A DNA stretch of 14,330 nucleotides from an uncultured Lachnospiraceae bacterium (GTDB taxonomy: Bacteria > Bacillota > Clostridia > Lachnospirales > Lachnospiraceae). This document shows positions 1-6,623 of this stretch, one piece after another. The position numbers and the translations under genes were made by a program. The notes beneath the pieces are model-generated. The model searched no databases and was not told the DNA's origin. It was given only the letters and a program-made list of their open reading frames with translations. The stretch is from positions 1 through 14,330 of the forward strand of contig CAKRTC010000038.1 in NCBI GenBank assembly GCA_934402055.1, in the 5' to 3' direction. Positions within the stretch are counted from its first letter, which is position 1. Each line of letters starts with the position of its first letter.

Positions 1-16
1 GTACGATCTTTTATTC

Positions 17-46
17 GAAACTCCGCTAAAATGCGGGGGTTTCTTT
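17..46 (+). terminator. Intrinsic terminator of a gene left of the window
   Basis: Left arm GAAACTCCGC (17-26) pairs with GCGGGGGTTTC (33-43) across a 6-base loop, with one extra G on the right arm; TTT and an AT-rich stretch follow on the plus strand. No T-run follows on the minus strand, so the element points rightward. It suggests that a plus-strand gene ends just outside the window and converges on the radical-SAM gene. Confidence 0.6.
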
Positions 47-90
47 ATATATGGTACTCATGTTTGAGTGGTTACGGGATATTGATACAG

Positions 91-154
91 TAAAGGCACC
101 GCAGTTTATGATATGCTCCTCCAACAAGCAGCACACCAAACTACGGTGCCTTTA
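91..154 (-). terminator. Long hairpin downstream of the radical-SAM gene, probable terminator
   Basis: Arms 91-107 and 138-154 are 17-base inverted repeats with a single mismatch (core AAAGGCACCG / CGGTGCCTTT) around a 30-base loop. The hairpin begins 12 bases after the stop codon of the radical-SAM gene. The arms end in A's and T's, so either strand could terminate, but the T-run is only three bases and the loop is unusually large. Termination is therefore likely but not certain. Confidence 0.55.
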
Positions 155-165
155 ATCATCTTCAT

Positions 166-888
166 TTATGCGCGGATCTCTACCGTCTCCACATGCGGTG
201 CTATGATCTCCTTGTAGCGGAGCAGCTCTTCCATACTCGGAGTATAGAGTCCCTTTGTTTCGGCGCATTCCTCTCCGCAAGGCTTGTACGGCACAAGCAC
301 ATACCTCTTAATTCCGTCTATCAGCTCTCCTATCTCACGGAAATCCTCGTCTGTATGCAGTCCTCCGACTACTGTGGTTCGGAATTCATAAGGAAACAGA
401 GGAAGCCCTTCGAACTTTCCTTCAAAAAGATCCAGACAGCCCCTTATACTTGCGATCACGCCCTCATCTATCTCGGTTCCCGCAAGCTTGGCATATCCGC
501 TGTGTCCCGCCTTGATATCCATGGCTATATAATCGATCATACCTTCGCAGAGGAACTCATCTATCATGGTGATATTCGACGAATTGGTGCATATCTTGAC
601 CTTAAAGCCGTAATATCCCTTGATATGTCTTATAAGATCCGGCAATTCCTTGTGCAGTGTGGGCTCTCCGCCTTTGATCACTACACTGTCGAGACTTTTC
701 TCCTCGGCAGCCTTGTCCAGAAACTTAAAGAAATCCTCTTCACTTATTACCGGCATTGCCACTCCGTCACGAATAGACTTGTGGCTGCAATACGGACATT
801 TGAAGTTACATCCGTCTGTATATATCGTACAGGCAACATGTCCGGGATATTCCGATAATGACCTCTCCTCAAGAGCGCATATATTCAT
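166..888 (-). CDS. Radical SAM protein, anaerobic ribonucleotide reductase activating type (NrdG-like)
   Basis: A 240-residue radical S-adenosylmethionine enzyme. The cluster-binding triad is the CxxxCxxC motif C27-C31-C34 (CNFKCPYC), and the SAM-binding GGEP motif is at 73-76. The length and the N-terminal position of the cysteine motif fit the family that installs a glycyl radical on the anaerobic ribonucleoside-triphosphate reductase, in particular the second NrdG subtype (TIGR02495-like). The reaction would be reductive SAM cleavage by a [4Fe-4S]+ cluster in the cytoplasm. The partner reductase nrdD is not in the window, so activase of another glycyl radical enzyme remains possible. The ATG is preceded by GAGG about 11 bases upstream. 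It is the last gene of the leftward run, 120 bases after rsmA, and is followed by a long hairpin. Confidence 0.85.
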   Translation of the reverse strand: MNICALEERSLSEYPGHVACTIYTDGCNFKCPYCSHKSIRDGVAMPVISEEDFFKFLDKAAEEKSLDSVVIKGGEPTLHKELPDLIRHIKGYYGFKVKICTNSSNITMIDEFLCEGMIDYIAMDIKAGHSGYAKLAGTEIDEGVIASIRGCLDLFEGKFEGLPLFPYEFRTTVVGGLHTDEDFREIGELIDGIKRYVLVPYKPCGEECAETKGLYTPSMEELLRYKEIIAPHVETVEIRA

Positions 889-1008
889 TTCCCTATATAC
901 CTCATTCCACCGAATGTAAATATTTATTATAAACAGCAGAGCCTGCTCTAAGCAGCTTATTTCTTAATGCTCTGCCTAATGCTTTTCTTCCGCCCGTCCT
1001 GCAATAGC
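889..1008 (-). other. rsmA to radical-SAM gap: inverted repeat and possible -10 element
   Basis: On the minus strand a 7-base inverted repeat, GCAGAGC ... GCTCTGC, spans this gap and overlaps a smaller self-complementary AGAGC/GCTCT. It is followed by TATAAT (926-931 on the plus strand) with no good -35 box at 16-18 bases. This could be a weak promoter or attenuator for the radical-SAM gene. I see no open reading frame or T-run here. Confidence 0.25.
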
Positions 1009-1875
1009 TCACCCGACTCCGAGTATATCAGACAGTCTGGCAAACTGCTCAAGTGACAGTCTCTCTCCCCTTATGTTTATATCAAGACCAAGCTCGTCTA
1101 TCGCTGCTTCGACTTTCTCCCTCGTAAGCTTAAGGCCGGTATCATTCTTAAGTGCATTTACAAGAGTTTTTCTCCTCTGTGCAAATGCTGCCTTGATAAG
1201 CCTGAACATATACCTGTCATCTTTGACATCGACAGGAGGTTCCTCATAGCAGTTCAATGTTATCACCGCCGAATCCACTCCGGGTCTCGGAATAAAGCAA
1301 TTTGGCGGGACCTTGGAATTGATCGCAGCCTCTGCATAATACTGAACAGCCAGTGACAATGCTCCGTAGTCAGATGTTCCCGGTGCCGCCTGCATCCTGT
1401 CCGCAACTTCCTTCTGAACCATGACAGTTATCGAGCTTATAGGCATACGACTCTCAAGAAGCTGCATTATGATAGGTGTTGTTATATAGTAGGGCAGATT
1501 CGCCGCTACCTTGATACGTCTTCCGGAATGATCTCTTTCTTCGATAAGACGCTTTAGATCCACCCTGAGCACGTCATCGTTTATTATCTCATAATTATCA
1601 TAATAGGACAGATTCTCCTCAAGTATCGGTATCATGTCCTTATCTATCTCGACCGCTACAACTCTGCCTGCTGCCTCACAGAGCGCCTGTGTAAGCGTAC
1701 CTATGCCGGGTCCTATCTCAAGCACAAGATCATCCTTGGTTATCTTAGCACCTTCGATAATACGTTCCAATACACGCTTATCTATAAGGAAGTTCTGTCC
1801 GAAGCGCTTCTTGGCACTTATACCGTGCTCTCTGAGAAACTGTATTGTATTTTGCGGATCTATGAGATTCTTCAT
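1009..1875 (-). CDS. rsmA: 16S rRNA (adenine1518-N6/adenine1519-N6)-dimethyltransferase RsmA (KsgA)
   Basis: 288 residues, the normal length for the KsgA/RsmA family, which transfers four methyl groups from SAM to two adjacent adenines in the 3'-terminal hairpin of 16S rRNA during late small-subunit assembly. Visible motifs are the N-terminal GQNFL at 26-30, SAM-binding motif I EIGPGIGT at 53-60, the acidic residues of motif II near 76-79 (EID) and the catalytic NLPYY at 126-130. The C-terminal part (about 200-288) fits the small helical domain, with FAQRRKTLVNAL typical of the family. The ATG has a weak AGGAAA about 8 bases upstream, placed just beyond the U-tract of the SRP RNA gene. There is no room for a separate promoter, so expression probably comes from read-through of the SRP RNA or of the tatD transcript. 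In Bacillus this gene follows rnmV; here rnmV is absent. Confidence 0.96.
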   Translation of the reverse strand: MKNLIDPQNTIQFLREHGISAKKRFGQNFLIDKRVLERIIEGAKITKDDLVLEIGPGIGTLTQALCEAAGRVVAVEIDKDMIPILEENLSYYDNYEIINDDVLRVDLKRLIEERDHSGRRIKVAANLPYYITTPIIMQLLESRMPISSITVMVQKEVADRMQAAPGTSDYGALSLAVQYYAEAAINSKVPPNCFIPRPGVDSAVITLNCYEEPPVDVKDDRYMFRLIKAAFAQRRKTLVNALKNDTGLKLTREKVEAAIDELGLDINIRGERLSLEQFARLSDILGVG

Positions 1876-1895
1876 TTAATGCGATTTCCTATATA

Positions 1896-2004
1896 AAAAA
1901 CAAGGCGCCGGAGTTATTCATGGCACATGAGAGTGTCTGCTTAGTGCTGCTGTATTCCTACCCTGACACGGTTCACAGATTCCCATCGCATGAGACCCCG
2001 ACGC
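1896..2004 (-). ncRNA. ffs: Signal recognition particle RNA, small bacterial (4.5S-like) type
   Basis: The minus strand carries the hallmark SRP RNA helix 8: GTCAGG, then a GGAA tetraloop (1955-1958) closed by GTA/TAC, then AGCAGC and ACTAAGC, which supply the symmetric and asymmetric internal loops bound by the Ffh M domain. The ends pair as a closing helix: GCGTCGGGGT at the 5' end (1995-2004) with ACTCCGGCGC at the 3' end (1905-1914), ten continuous pairs including two G-U. A U-rich tail (CTTGTTTTTT) ends transcription. The mature RNA would be about 100 nt without an Alu domain, unlike the long scRNA of Bacillus. It acts with Ffh and FtsY in co-translational membrane targeting. It fills the tatD-rsmA gap and has its own promoter. 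Confidence 0.93.
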
Positions 2005-2010
2005 AATCAC

Positions 2011-2040
2011 AGTATATTATATTTTCTCAAGCATTGTCAA
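2011..2040 (-). promoter_or_regulatory. Sigma-A type promoter for the SRP RNA gene
   Basis: TTGACA (2035-2040) and TATACT (2011-2016) are separated by 18 bases on the minus strand, and the predicted RNA start G at 2004 lies seven bases after the -10 box. The -35 hexamer sits inside the last codons of tatD (Ile-Asp-Asn), so coding sequence and promoter overlap. The perfect -35 fits a strongly expressed RNA. Confidence 0.85.
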
Positions 2041-2824
2041 TGCCGTAAAATCTGTGAGCATTGTCCCAGCTCACTGACTCGATTTCCTCGGCGGATATGC
2101 CTCTCAGCTCACATATCTTATCAACGACATAATTGAGATAAGCCGAGCTGTTGCGCTCCCTGTCCTTTCTGATCGGAACAGGCGTAAGGTAAGGGCAATC
2201 TGTCTCCAGCAGCAGTCTGTCAAGCGGCATACTCTCAACGACCTTTGTCAGCTTCTTCTGCCCCTCATAGGTAAGTACTCCTCCTATGCCGATATAAAAG
2301 CCCATATCTAAGTATTCAAATGCCGTTTCTTTGCTGTAGGAGTAGCAATGTATTACAGCTCCCTTAAGTCCCTTGGCATGATATTCCTTCATGATATCCA
2401 TAGTATCCTGAGCGGCATTTCTCGAATGAATGACTACCGGAAGATCAAGCTCCATCGCAAGCTCCAATTGTCTCCTGAACCAATAGCTCTGAGTCTCTTT
2501 GTCAGGCTTACCCTCATATATATCAAAGCCATGATAATCAAGGCCTATCTCTCCGATTGCTACGATCTTAGGCTCCTGCGCAAGACATCTGAGCTCCTCA
2601 AACTTATCTTCGCAAAGCTCCCCTACCTCATCCGGATGAACTCCTACCGTTCCGTAGACAAAGGGATATTTTACAGTGAGTGCTACAGTATCTCTCGAGC
2701 CCTGCATATCAGCTCCTATATTAACTATCTTGCCTACATTATGAGCTTTAAGGCCTCTTAGTACCTCGTCTCTGTCCGCATCATAGGCATGATCGTCGTA
2801 ATGTGTGTGAGTGTCGAAAATCAT
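2027..2824 (-). CDS. tatD: TatD family metal-dependent hydrolase / DNase
   Basis: 265 residues, full length for the TatD family of the amidohydrolase superfamily, TIM-barrel enzymes using two divalent metals; characterised members are 3'-5' exonucleases or AP endonucleases in DNA repair. Expected metal ligands are visible: H6 and H8 of the HTH motif, E92 in GEIGLDY, H133 in VIHSR, H159 in VIHCY, and D209 in the C-terminal ETDCPYL. The ATG has AAAGGT at good spacing; this ribosome binding site overlaps the end of the upstream traX gene (15-base gap), so the two are probably co-transcribed. It corresponds to yabD next to metS in Bacillus. The last codons carry the -35 box of the SRP RNA promoter, which may constrain the C-terminus. 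The exact substrate cannot be read from the sequence. Confidence 0.95.
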   Translation of the reverse strand: MIFDTHTHYDDHAYDADRDEVLRGLKAHNVGKIVNIGADMQGSRDTVALTVKYPFVYGTVGVHPDEVGELCEDKFEELRCLAQEPKIVAIGEIGLDYHGFDIYEGKPDKETQSYWFRRQLELAMELDLPVVIHSRNAAQDTMDIMKEYHAKGLKGAVIHCYSYSKETAFEYLDMGFYIGIGGVLTYEGQKKLTKVVESMPLDRLLLETDCPYLTPVPIRKDRERNSSAYLNYVVDKICELRGISAEEIESVSWDNAHRFYGIDNA

Positions 2825-2839
2825 TATTATTTACCTTTA

Positions 2840-3622
2840 TCACATTTGCAAATTCGCAAGATATCTCATGGCAAAGAACAGCAGCAGATGCGCCGGATAA
2901 GCCACATAGAAGAAATACTTCATCGGAAGATCTCCTCTCCTGCCGTTGTAAAACCATATGAAACCGTAAGAAAGCGCAGCGACACCACAATAGCTTAAGC
3001 TCTCTATTGCCGACAGGAAGGCTCCTGTAAACATACAGAGCTTCTTATCCAGCCTGAACCAATACATTATCACTATAAGCAGTACACCTATCGCTCCGTA
3101 ATCCGACTTCATCAGATATGCAGCTCCGCTAAAGAATGCCACCACCATCCATTGAAGTATTATATGCTTTTTCTTGATCTTATCGGCAAAGTACAATGCC
3201 ATAACTCCGAAGAGCAGAGTGAACATGACATTCTGATAAGCCGGATAGTAGACAGCTCCCTTTATAGCAAGATCGAAGGGCACCTCGCTTATTACCGCAA
3301 ATGCAGCCAGCTTTAATATATATTTCCCGATGTTTCTGGTATGTGCAAATCCCTCTGCCGCAAGAAATGCAAATATCGGAAACGACAATCTGCCCAAGAA
3401 TCGCAATACCCTTGCAAGCATATACCAGCGCTGTCCCACCGTTGTCTGAAGAGCAAGGTTCCAGTACATTGGATTCTGCCCGTAGAGCACTCCGTTTTCT
3501 ATCAGCACAAAGCCTATATGATCACAGAGCATAAGGATAAAGGCAATCATTTTTAACTGATTGCCCGTAAATCCGCTTAAGCGTCGCTTATTGAATTTTA
3601 AACTTATGGTCTTTGCTGCCAT
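2840..3622 (-). CDS. TraX family integral membrane protein
   Basis: 260 residues with about seven or eight hydrophobic segments and a basic N-terminus, resembling the TraX family, whose F-plasmid founder is needed for N-terminal acetylation of pilin. Family-like features are the first membrane segment with DHIG (near 34-37) and the LGRLSFPIFAFLAAEGF stretch. The DYGAIGVLLI segment is also typical. Chromosomal copies are widespread in Firmicutes without any conjugation genes, and none are seen here; an acyl-transfer role in the membrane is inference. The start codon shares one base with the metG stop codon (TGATG) and has GGTGAG upstream, so translation is probably coupled to metG. Confidence 0.85.
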   Translation of the reverse strand: MAAKTISLKFNKRRLSGFTGNQLKMIAFILMLCDHIGFVLIENGVLYGQNPMYWNLALQTTVGQRWYMLARVLRFLGRLSFPIFAFLAAEGFAHTRNIGKYILKLAAFAVISEVPFDLAIKGAVYYPAYQNVMFTLLFGVMALYFADKIKKKHIILQWMVVAFFSGAAYLMKSDYGAIGVLLIVIMYWFRLDKKLCMFTGAFLSAIESLSYCGVAALSYGFIWFYNGRRGDLPMKYFFYVAYPAHLLLFFAMRYLANLQM

Positions 3623-5682
3623 CAGCCGATCTCACCGCCGGACGGCATATCTGCATTGTCAGGTGTCATAAGCGATATCATCTCCCCGTCCGGTGACTCT
3701 GCAGCAACTATCATGCCCTCAGACAATTCTCCTGCTATCTTTCTCGGCTCAAGATTGCATACGACCATAACCTTCTTGCCTACCATATCCTCGGCGCTGT
3801 ACCACTTCTTGATGCCGGAAAGTATAGTACGTGTCTCGTTTCCGATCTTGATAGTCTCCTTGAGCAGTTTCTTGGACTTTGCTACCTCTTCGCAGGCAAT
3901 GACTTCACCTACTCTGAACTCCAGCTTTGCAAAATCGTCAAACTGAACATTTGGCTTGTGAGTAAGCTTGGCTTCCGCCTCCGGTTTGCTCTCCTCGGCC
4001 TTTGACTCTGCCTTGGCTTCGGCTGCTGCCTCTTCTTTCTTGAGTATGCCCGCCTTCTCCTCAAGAGTCTTGGCATCCATTCTTGCAAAGAGGATCTTCG
4101 GTGTCTCTGTCACCTTATTGCCGTTAGGATAAAGTCCGAAGGTATCCATATCCTCGTATGCTCTCTTTGGAGTATTAAGCTCCTCAAGTATAGCTGACGC
4201 AGTATCCGGCATGAAGCTCATGAGCAGAGAAGCTCCGATGGTAATGCCCTCGGTAAGATTGTAAAGTACTGTCTTAAGTCTCTCCTGCTTTGCTTCATCC
4301 TTGGCAAGAGCCCACGGAAGAGTCTCATCTATATATTTATTGCATCTTCTGAATATATTGAAGATGGCAGTAAGTGCGTCAGCAACTCTGTGCTCACGCA
4401 TCTTATCGTCAACGACCTCGACATTGTTAAGTATGGTCTCGATAAGATCATCATCCACATCCTCACGCGCATCATTATTCTCAACAACACCGCCGAAATA
4501 TTTGTTGCTCATGGAGATAGTACGTGATACGAGATTGCCCAGTATATTGGCAAGATCCGAATTAAATCTCTCAAGCATGAGCTCCCAGCTTATGCTTCCG
4601 TCATTCTCAAACGGCATCTCATGAAGCACGAAATATCTTACCGCATCCACACCGAACACATCTACGAGCGTGTCGGCATAGAGGACATTTCCCTTAGACT
4701 TGGACATCTTTCCGTCTGCCATAAGGAGCCACGGATGTCCGAATACCTGCTTAGGAAGCGGCAGATCGAGTGCCATAAGGAATATCGGCCAGTATATGGT
4801 ATGGAATCTGATGATATCCTTACCGATAAGATGCAGATCCGCAGGCCAATACTTGTTGAAGCACTCCTTGCCTGCTTCGCTTGGTTCTCCGCTTCCGTAC
4901 TTGCCGTTGGCATATGCGGCTGCTTCCGTCTCCGGAAGACCTGCTATATTGTAGCCGAGTCCTGTTGCATAGTTTGACAAAGCATCAAGCCATACATATA
5001 CAACGTGCTTAGGATCAAAATCTACCGGGATCCCCCAGGTAAATGAAGTTCTCGATACACACAGATCCTGCAATCCCGGAAGCAGGAAATTGTTCATCAT
5101 CTCATTCTTTCTTGATACAGGCTGAATGAACTCAGGGTGAGTATTGATATGCTCGATAAGTCTGTCGGCATACTTGCTCATCTTAAAGAAATAAGCTTCC
5201 TCTCTTGCCTTCTGCACCGGTCTTCCGCAATCCGGGCAGCATCCGTCCTTAAGCTGTGAATCTGTCCAGAAGGACTCACAAGGAGTACAATACCATCCCT
5301 CATAATGTCCCTTGTAGATATCGCCCTGCTCATAAAGCTTCTTGAACATGGCCTGAACCTGCTTCTCATGATACTCGTCCGTAGTTCTGATGAACTTATC
5401 GTATGAGGTATTCATAAGATCCCAGATGCTTCTGATCTGACCCGATACATTATCTACGAATTCCTTTGGTGTGATACCTGCTGCCGTGGCCTTATCCTCG
5501 ATCTTCTGACCGTGCTCATCGGTACCTGTCATAAATCTGACATCATAGCCCTGCTCTCTCTTATATCTTGCAATAGCATCGGCAAGAACTATCTCATAGG
5601 TATTGCCGATATGCGGCTTGCCCGATGTATAGGCGATAGCCGTTGTTATGTAATATGGCTTATTCTCTGCTGTTTTTCTCAT
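3622..5682 (-). CDS. metG: Methionyl-tRNA synthetase with C-terminal tRNA-binding domain
   Basis: Class I synthetase charging tRNA-Met and initiator tRNA with methionine. The HIGH-type motif is HIGN at 24-27 and KMSKS is at 325-329. The connective-peptide zinc knuckle has C132/C135 and C149/C152. After the anticodon-binding helical domain comes a Lys/Glu/Ala-rich linker (about 545-580), then an EMAPII/Trbp111-like OB-fold of about 105 residues (from about KLEFRVGEV), which dimerises and binds tRNA. I chose the ATG at 5682 (686 residues): AGGGGAG lies 9 bases upstream and the family normally starts just before the PYYITTAI segment. An upstream in-frame GTG at 5727 would add 15 residues. It corresponds to metS of the Bacillus block, and a nearby initiator tRNA gene supplies one substrate. 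No T-box is visible in its leader. Confidence 0.96.
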   Translation of the reverse strand: MRKTAENKPYYITTAIAYTSGKPHIGNTYEIVLADAIARYKREQGYDVRFMTGTDEHGQKIEDKATAAGITPKEFVDNVSGQIRSIWDLMNTSYDKFIRTTDEYHEKQVQAMFKKLYEQGDIYKGHYEGWYCTPCESFWTDSQLKDGCCPDCGRPVQKAREEAYFFKMSKYADRLIEHINTHPEFIQPVSRKNEMMNNFLLPGLQDLCVSRTSFTWGIPVDFDPKHVVYVWLDALSNYATGLGYNIAGLPETEAAAYANGKYGSGEPSEAGKECFNKYWPADLHLIGKDIIRFHTIYWPIFLMALDLPLPKQVFGHPWLLMADGKMSKSKGNVLYADTLVDVFGVDAVRYFVLHEMPFENDGSISWELMLERFNSDLANILGNLVSRTISMSNKYFGGVVENNDAREDVDDDLIETILNNVEVVDDKMREHRVADALTAIFNIFRRCNKYIDETLPWALAKDEAKQERLKTVLYNLTEGITIGASLLMSFMPDTASAILEELNTPKRAYEDMDTFGLYPNGNKVTETPKILFARMDAKTLEEKAGILKKEEAAAEAKAESKAEESKPEAEAKLTHKPNVQFDDFAKLEFRVGEVIACEEVAKSKKLLKETIKIGNETRTILSGIKKWYSAEDMVGKKVMVVCNLEPRKIAGELSEGMIVAAESPDGEMISLMTPDNADMPSGGEIG

Positions 5683-5777
5683 CCCCGTAGTCTCCCCTGT
5701 TTTTGTTCGGGCCGAAACACTTTCCACCCGGTCTTAAATCAAATTTGTATATATCCTACTCATGCTTATCACGGATT

Positions 5778-5783
5778 ATTATA
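5778..5783 (-). promoter_or_regulatory. Candidate -10 box for metG
   Basis: A perfect TATAAT lies about 95 bases upstream of the metG start on the minus strand. The only -35 candidate is TTGCGG with a 19-base spacer, a poor match. The lipoprotein gene upstream appears to form its own unit, so metG would need a promoter here; this is the best candidate. Confidence 0.4.
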
Positions 5784-5790
5784 CACGACA

Positions 5791-5845
5791 CCCGCCCGTC
5801 ACCCGCAAGCTCTGTATCACAGATTACTCGCAGATAACGGACGGG
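5791..5845 (-). other. Nested hairpin between the lipoprotein gene and metG
   Basis: Outer arms CCCGCCCGT (5791-5799) and ACGGACGGG (5837-5845) pair over 9 bases with one G-U when read as RNA. Inside them CTGCGAG pairs with CTTGCGG over 7 bases (two G-U), and TCTGT pairs with ACAGA around a 3-base loop. No T-run follows on either strand, so it is not a standard intrinsic terminator. It could stabilise or end the lipoprotein mRNA. Confidence 0.5.
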
Positions 5846-5860
5846 ATAAATATGACTCTA

Positions 5861-6481
5861 TTAATACTCTGTATTGAATTCTAATACGCCGTAATCCTTG
5901 TCACCTATAGTGATCTCGATATCCTTAAGCTGGAGATTGTCGATAAAGGTATTGGCGATACCTGCAATAACAACATCCTCATCACGGCTTCCGTAGATAT
6001 TCAGCTTATCAAGCTTAAGATGGCCTGTCTTGTTATCATCAACAGTGAAATCCACAACCTTGCTACCTTCCTTGAAAGCTCCGTTCTTGGAAAGTGCCTC
6101 GATAAGCGAAGATGCATCACATACGTCAACGGCATCAAAGTCCTGCTCAAGTCCGAGGTCTGTCTGACGGTAGAGAATAACCAGTGTGGTATTCTCATCA
6201 CCCGGCTCTGCCGCTACCGGACGTTTGTCCTCAGGATACATTGAATAATCCACTGCTGTGGTCTCCATAGCTCCCGGCCCTCCGGCCTCTCCGGTAGGTG
6301 CATTTTCAGGTATTACATATTCCTTAGTCTCAGGGAGTGTCCATGTGGTCTCCTGCTCCGACGGAATTATTGCTCCGTCCGGTATGAACTGTGTCTCCTC
6401 ATTGGTAATTGTTGACGGTGAACATGCGCTAAGCACTGCTGCCGCAACTCCAAGTAATACGATGTTAACTATCTTCTTCAA
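5861..6481 (-). CDS. Lipoprotein with a possible GerMN-like C-terminal domain
   Basis: 206 residues. The N-terminus is a lipoprotein signal peptide: MKK, a hydrophobic stretch, then the lipobox L17-S18-A19-C20, so C20 would be lipidated and the protein anchored outside the cytoplasmic membrane. Residues about 21-95 are a Pro/Glu/Thr-rich linker. The C-terminal 110 residues (strand, EALSKNGAF, VVDFTVDD, then IANTFIDNLQLKDIEITI) resemble GerMN domains of spore germination and cell-wall-associated lipoproteins; this is pattern recognition, not proven homology. The start codon is TTG at 6481, supported by AGGAGG ten bases upstream; no better in-frame start exists. It occupies the rsmI-metG gap where Bacillus has abrB, and appears to be transcribed alone. 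Confidence 0.8.
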   Translation of the reverse strand: MKKIVNIVLLGVAAAVLSACSPSTITNEETQFIPDGAIIPSEQETTWTLPETKEYVIPENAPTGEAGGPGAMETTAVDYSMYPEDKRPVAAEPGDENTTLVILYRQTDLGLEQDFDAVDVCDASSLIEALSKNGAFKEGSKVVDFTVDDNKTGHLKLDKLNIYGSRDEDVVIAGIANTFIDNLQLKDIEITIGDKDYGVLEFNTEY

Positions 6482-6541
6482 TCTTATCGTTCCTCCTGAA
6501 CAGTAATATTCTTATTCTTTGTCTGATTAAGACAGTATTCC

Positions 6542-6547
6542 ATTATA
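6542..6547 (-). promoter_or_regulatory. Candidate -10 box for the lipoprotein gene
   Basis: TATAAT on the minus strand about 60 bases upstream of the TTG start, in an AT-rich stretch. No clear -35 hexamer is present at 16-18 bases. The gap to rsmI is 136 bases, unlike the tight spacing upstream, which supports a separate transcription start. Confidence 0.45.
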
Positions 6548-6597
6548 TATGATTTTCAGTTTTAAATCATTACCTAATCATTAAATTTCCGTGTTTT

Positions 6598-6623
6598 CGC
6601 TGTGAAAAATGTCATTTTTAGCG
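6598..6623 (-). terminator. Hairpin overlapping the rsmI stop codon, possible operon end
   Basis: Outer CGCT/AGCG and inner AAAAAT/ATTTTT pair into one hairpin with a 3-base bulge; the rsmI stop codon lies inside. The inner arm supplies a run of T's on each strand, but no T-run follows the whole hairpin. It may act as a weak bidirectional terminator between rsmI and the lipoprotein unit. Confidence 0.35.

Noticed and set aside
193..858. A 221-codon open frame on the plus strand opposite the radical-SAM gene
   Set aside because: It is the antisense shadow of a strongly motif-supported gene, has no recognisable domain and its start lies without a ribosome binding site.
5683..5727. GTG-initiated N-terminal extension of MetG
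   Set aside because: The 15 added residues are outside the family's usual start, and the internal ATG has a better placed AGGGGAG.
5683..5860. Possible T-box or SAM riboswitch upstream of metG, prompted by a GGGTGGAAAG string
   Set aside because: The conserved T-box bulge context, antiterminator and terminator are missing, and no SAM-riboswitch core can be found.
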